Shown here: positions 6,743 through 6,972 of the stretch, piece after piece
Layout: each line of letters begins with the position of its first letter
Numbering within the stretch: position 1 is the first letter of the stretch
From: CAZCSY01 sp964501505
GTDB taxonomy: Bacteria; Omnitrophota; Gorgyraeia; Velamenicoccales; Velamenicoccaceae
NCBI GenBank assembly: GCA_964501505.1
Contig: CAZCSY010000077.1
Coordinates: 1 to 6,972, forward strand
DNA: 6,972 nucleotides
Direction: 5' to 3'
Position numbers and translations under genes: made by a program
The notes under the pieces: model-generated
The model's database searches: none
What the model was told of the DNA's origin: nothing
What the model saw: the letters and a program-made list of their open reading frames with translations, nothing else

Positions 6743-6771
6743 ATTATAACTTAGTTTTAACTAAGTTTCAA
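6743..6771 (-). promoter_or_regulatory. Predicted sigma70 promoter of AbiE module 2
   Basis: Minus strand: -35 TTGAAA (6771-6766), a 17-bp spacer, and a perfect consensus -10 TATAAT (6748-6743). The -10 ends 10 nt before ATG 6732, so the predicted leader is about 3-4 nt and cannot hold a Shine-Dalgarno site. This is the strongest promoter-like match seen in the window, in an AT-rich island between GC-rich genes. It could drive the whole downstream series, including manC. Confidence 0.65.
6748..6767. promoter_or_regulatory. Probable operator of AbiE module 2 (perfect inverted repeat)
   Basis: AACTTAGTT (6748-6756) and AACTAAGTT (6759-6767) are perfect 9-bp inverted arms around a 2-bp centre. 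They cover the promoter spacer and overlap the edges of both hexamers. The position is ideal for repression by the AbiEi-type protein encoded downstream. The AACTTA half-site also occurs in one arm of the module 1 repeat. Confidence 0.65.
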
Positions 6772-6789
6772 GACATATTCAATGCGACT

Positions 6790-6823
6790 GAGCCAGGCCC
6801 TTCCTCTTCCACGGGCCCAGCCC
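6790..6823 (-). terminator. Hairpin after the epimerase gene, possible weak terminator
   Basis: On the minus strand, GGGCTGGGCCC can pair over 11 positions (three G-U pairs) with GGGCCTGGCTC across a 12-nt loop. It starts 6 nt after the epimerase stop codon and ends before the AbiE module 2 promoter, which is where a terminator would separate the units. No run of U follows the stem, so it is not a standard intrinsic terminator. It may be an RNA 3'-end stabiliser or a partial terminator. Confidence 0.35.
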
Positions 6824-6829
6824 GGGCGA

Positions 6830-6972
6830 TCAACCCAAACTTTTAAAGTACACAATGGTCCTTCTCAGACCTTCTTCGAAGCCCACCAGCGGCTTGAAAC
6901 GGAGGGTCTTTTTCAGTTTGCCGATGTCCGCCAGGGTCCTGAAGACGTCGCCGGCGCGCAGCGGCAAAAACT
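6830..6972 (-). CDS. NAD-dependent nucleotide-sugar epimerase/dehydratase, C-terminal end (partial)
   Basis: Only the last 46 codons are in the window; the gene continues beyond the right edge and ends at TGA 6832-6830. The peptide contains LRAGDVFRTLADIGKLKKTL followed by FKPLVGFEEGLRRTIVYFKSLG. This matches the usual ending of extended short-chain dehydrogenases of the UDP-glucuronate/UDP-glucose 4-epimerase type: a GDV-x-x-T-x-AD motif, then FxP-x-x-x-x-x-GL-x-x-x-x-x-(W/Y)(Y/F). Such enzymes make sugar nucleotides for capsule or O-antigen, which fits the other sugar genes. The NAD-binding and catalytic parts are not visible, so the specific substrate is unknown. Confidence 0.78.
   Translation of the reverse strand, partial: FLPLRAGDVFRTLADIGKLKKTLRFKPLVGFEEGLRRTIVYFKSLG

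Overview
The window is bacterial and gene-dense. Every supported gene lies on the minus strand, so transcription runs from high to low coordinates. Most genes belong to cell-surface polysaccharide biosynthesis: the C-terminal end of a nucleotide-sugar epimerase (right edge), a bifunctional mannose-1-phosphate guanylyltransferase/mannose-6-phosphate isomerase (ManC type), an N-acetyl sugar amidotransferase (WbuX/WbpG/PseA type), and the start of an ABC-2 polysaccharide-export permease (left edge). Dense packing, fairly GC-rich genes and single-strand organisation would fit an uncultivated Gram-negative lineage known from metagenomes, but no marker gene here fixes the taxonomy; that is a weak inference.

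Inserted in this pathway, between the epimerase and manC, are two complete AbiE-like toxin-antitoxin pairs. Reading with transcription: an AbiEii-type nucleotidyltransferase (5944-6732), then an AbiEi-type antitoxin (5331-5951), then a second AbiEi-type antitoxin (4671-5309), then a second AbiEii-type nucleotidyltransferase (3868-4674). The first pair has toxin before antitoxin; the second has the usual antitoxin-first order. The second toxin's stop codon overlaps the manC start codon (ATGA), so manC looks translationally coupled to a toxin gene. After manC comes a cytosolic-looking papain-family (C1) cysteine peptidase, then the amidotransferase and the permease.

Each pair is preceded by an AT-rich island with a good sigma70-type promoter (TTGAAA, 17-bp spacer, then TATAAT or TAAATT). 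Each promoter has a strong inverted repeat in its spacer, and the predicted transcription start falls at or within about 4 nt of the ATG, with no Shine-Dalgarno sequence. The two repeats share an AACTTA half-site. This suggests two autoregulated, leaderless or near-leaderless TA promoters that may cross-talk and that drive manC and the genes beyond it.

The left-edge reading frame is odd: about 118 residues of export permease run in frame into a segment resembling a family-10-like glycosyl hydrolase. This is either a real rearrangement or an assembly join.
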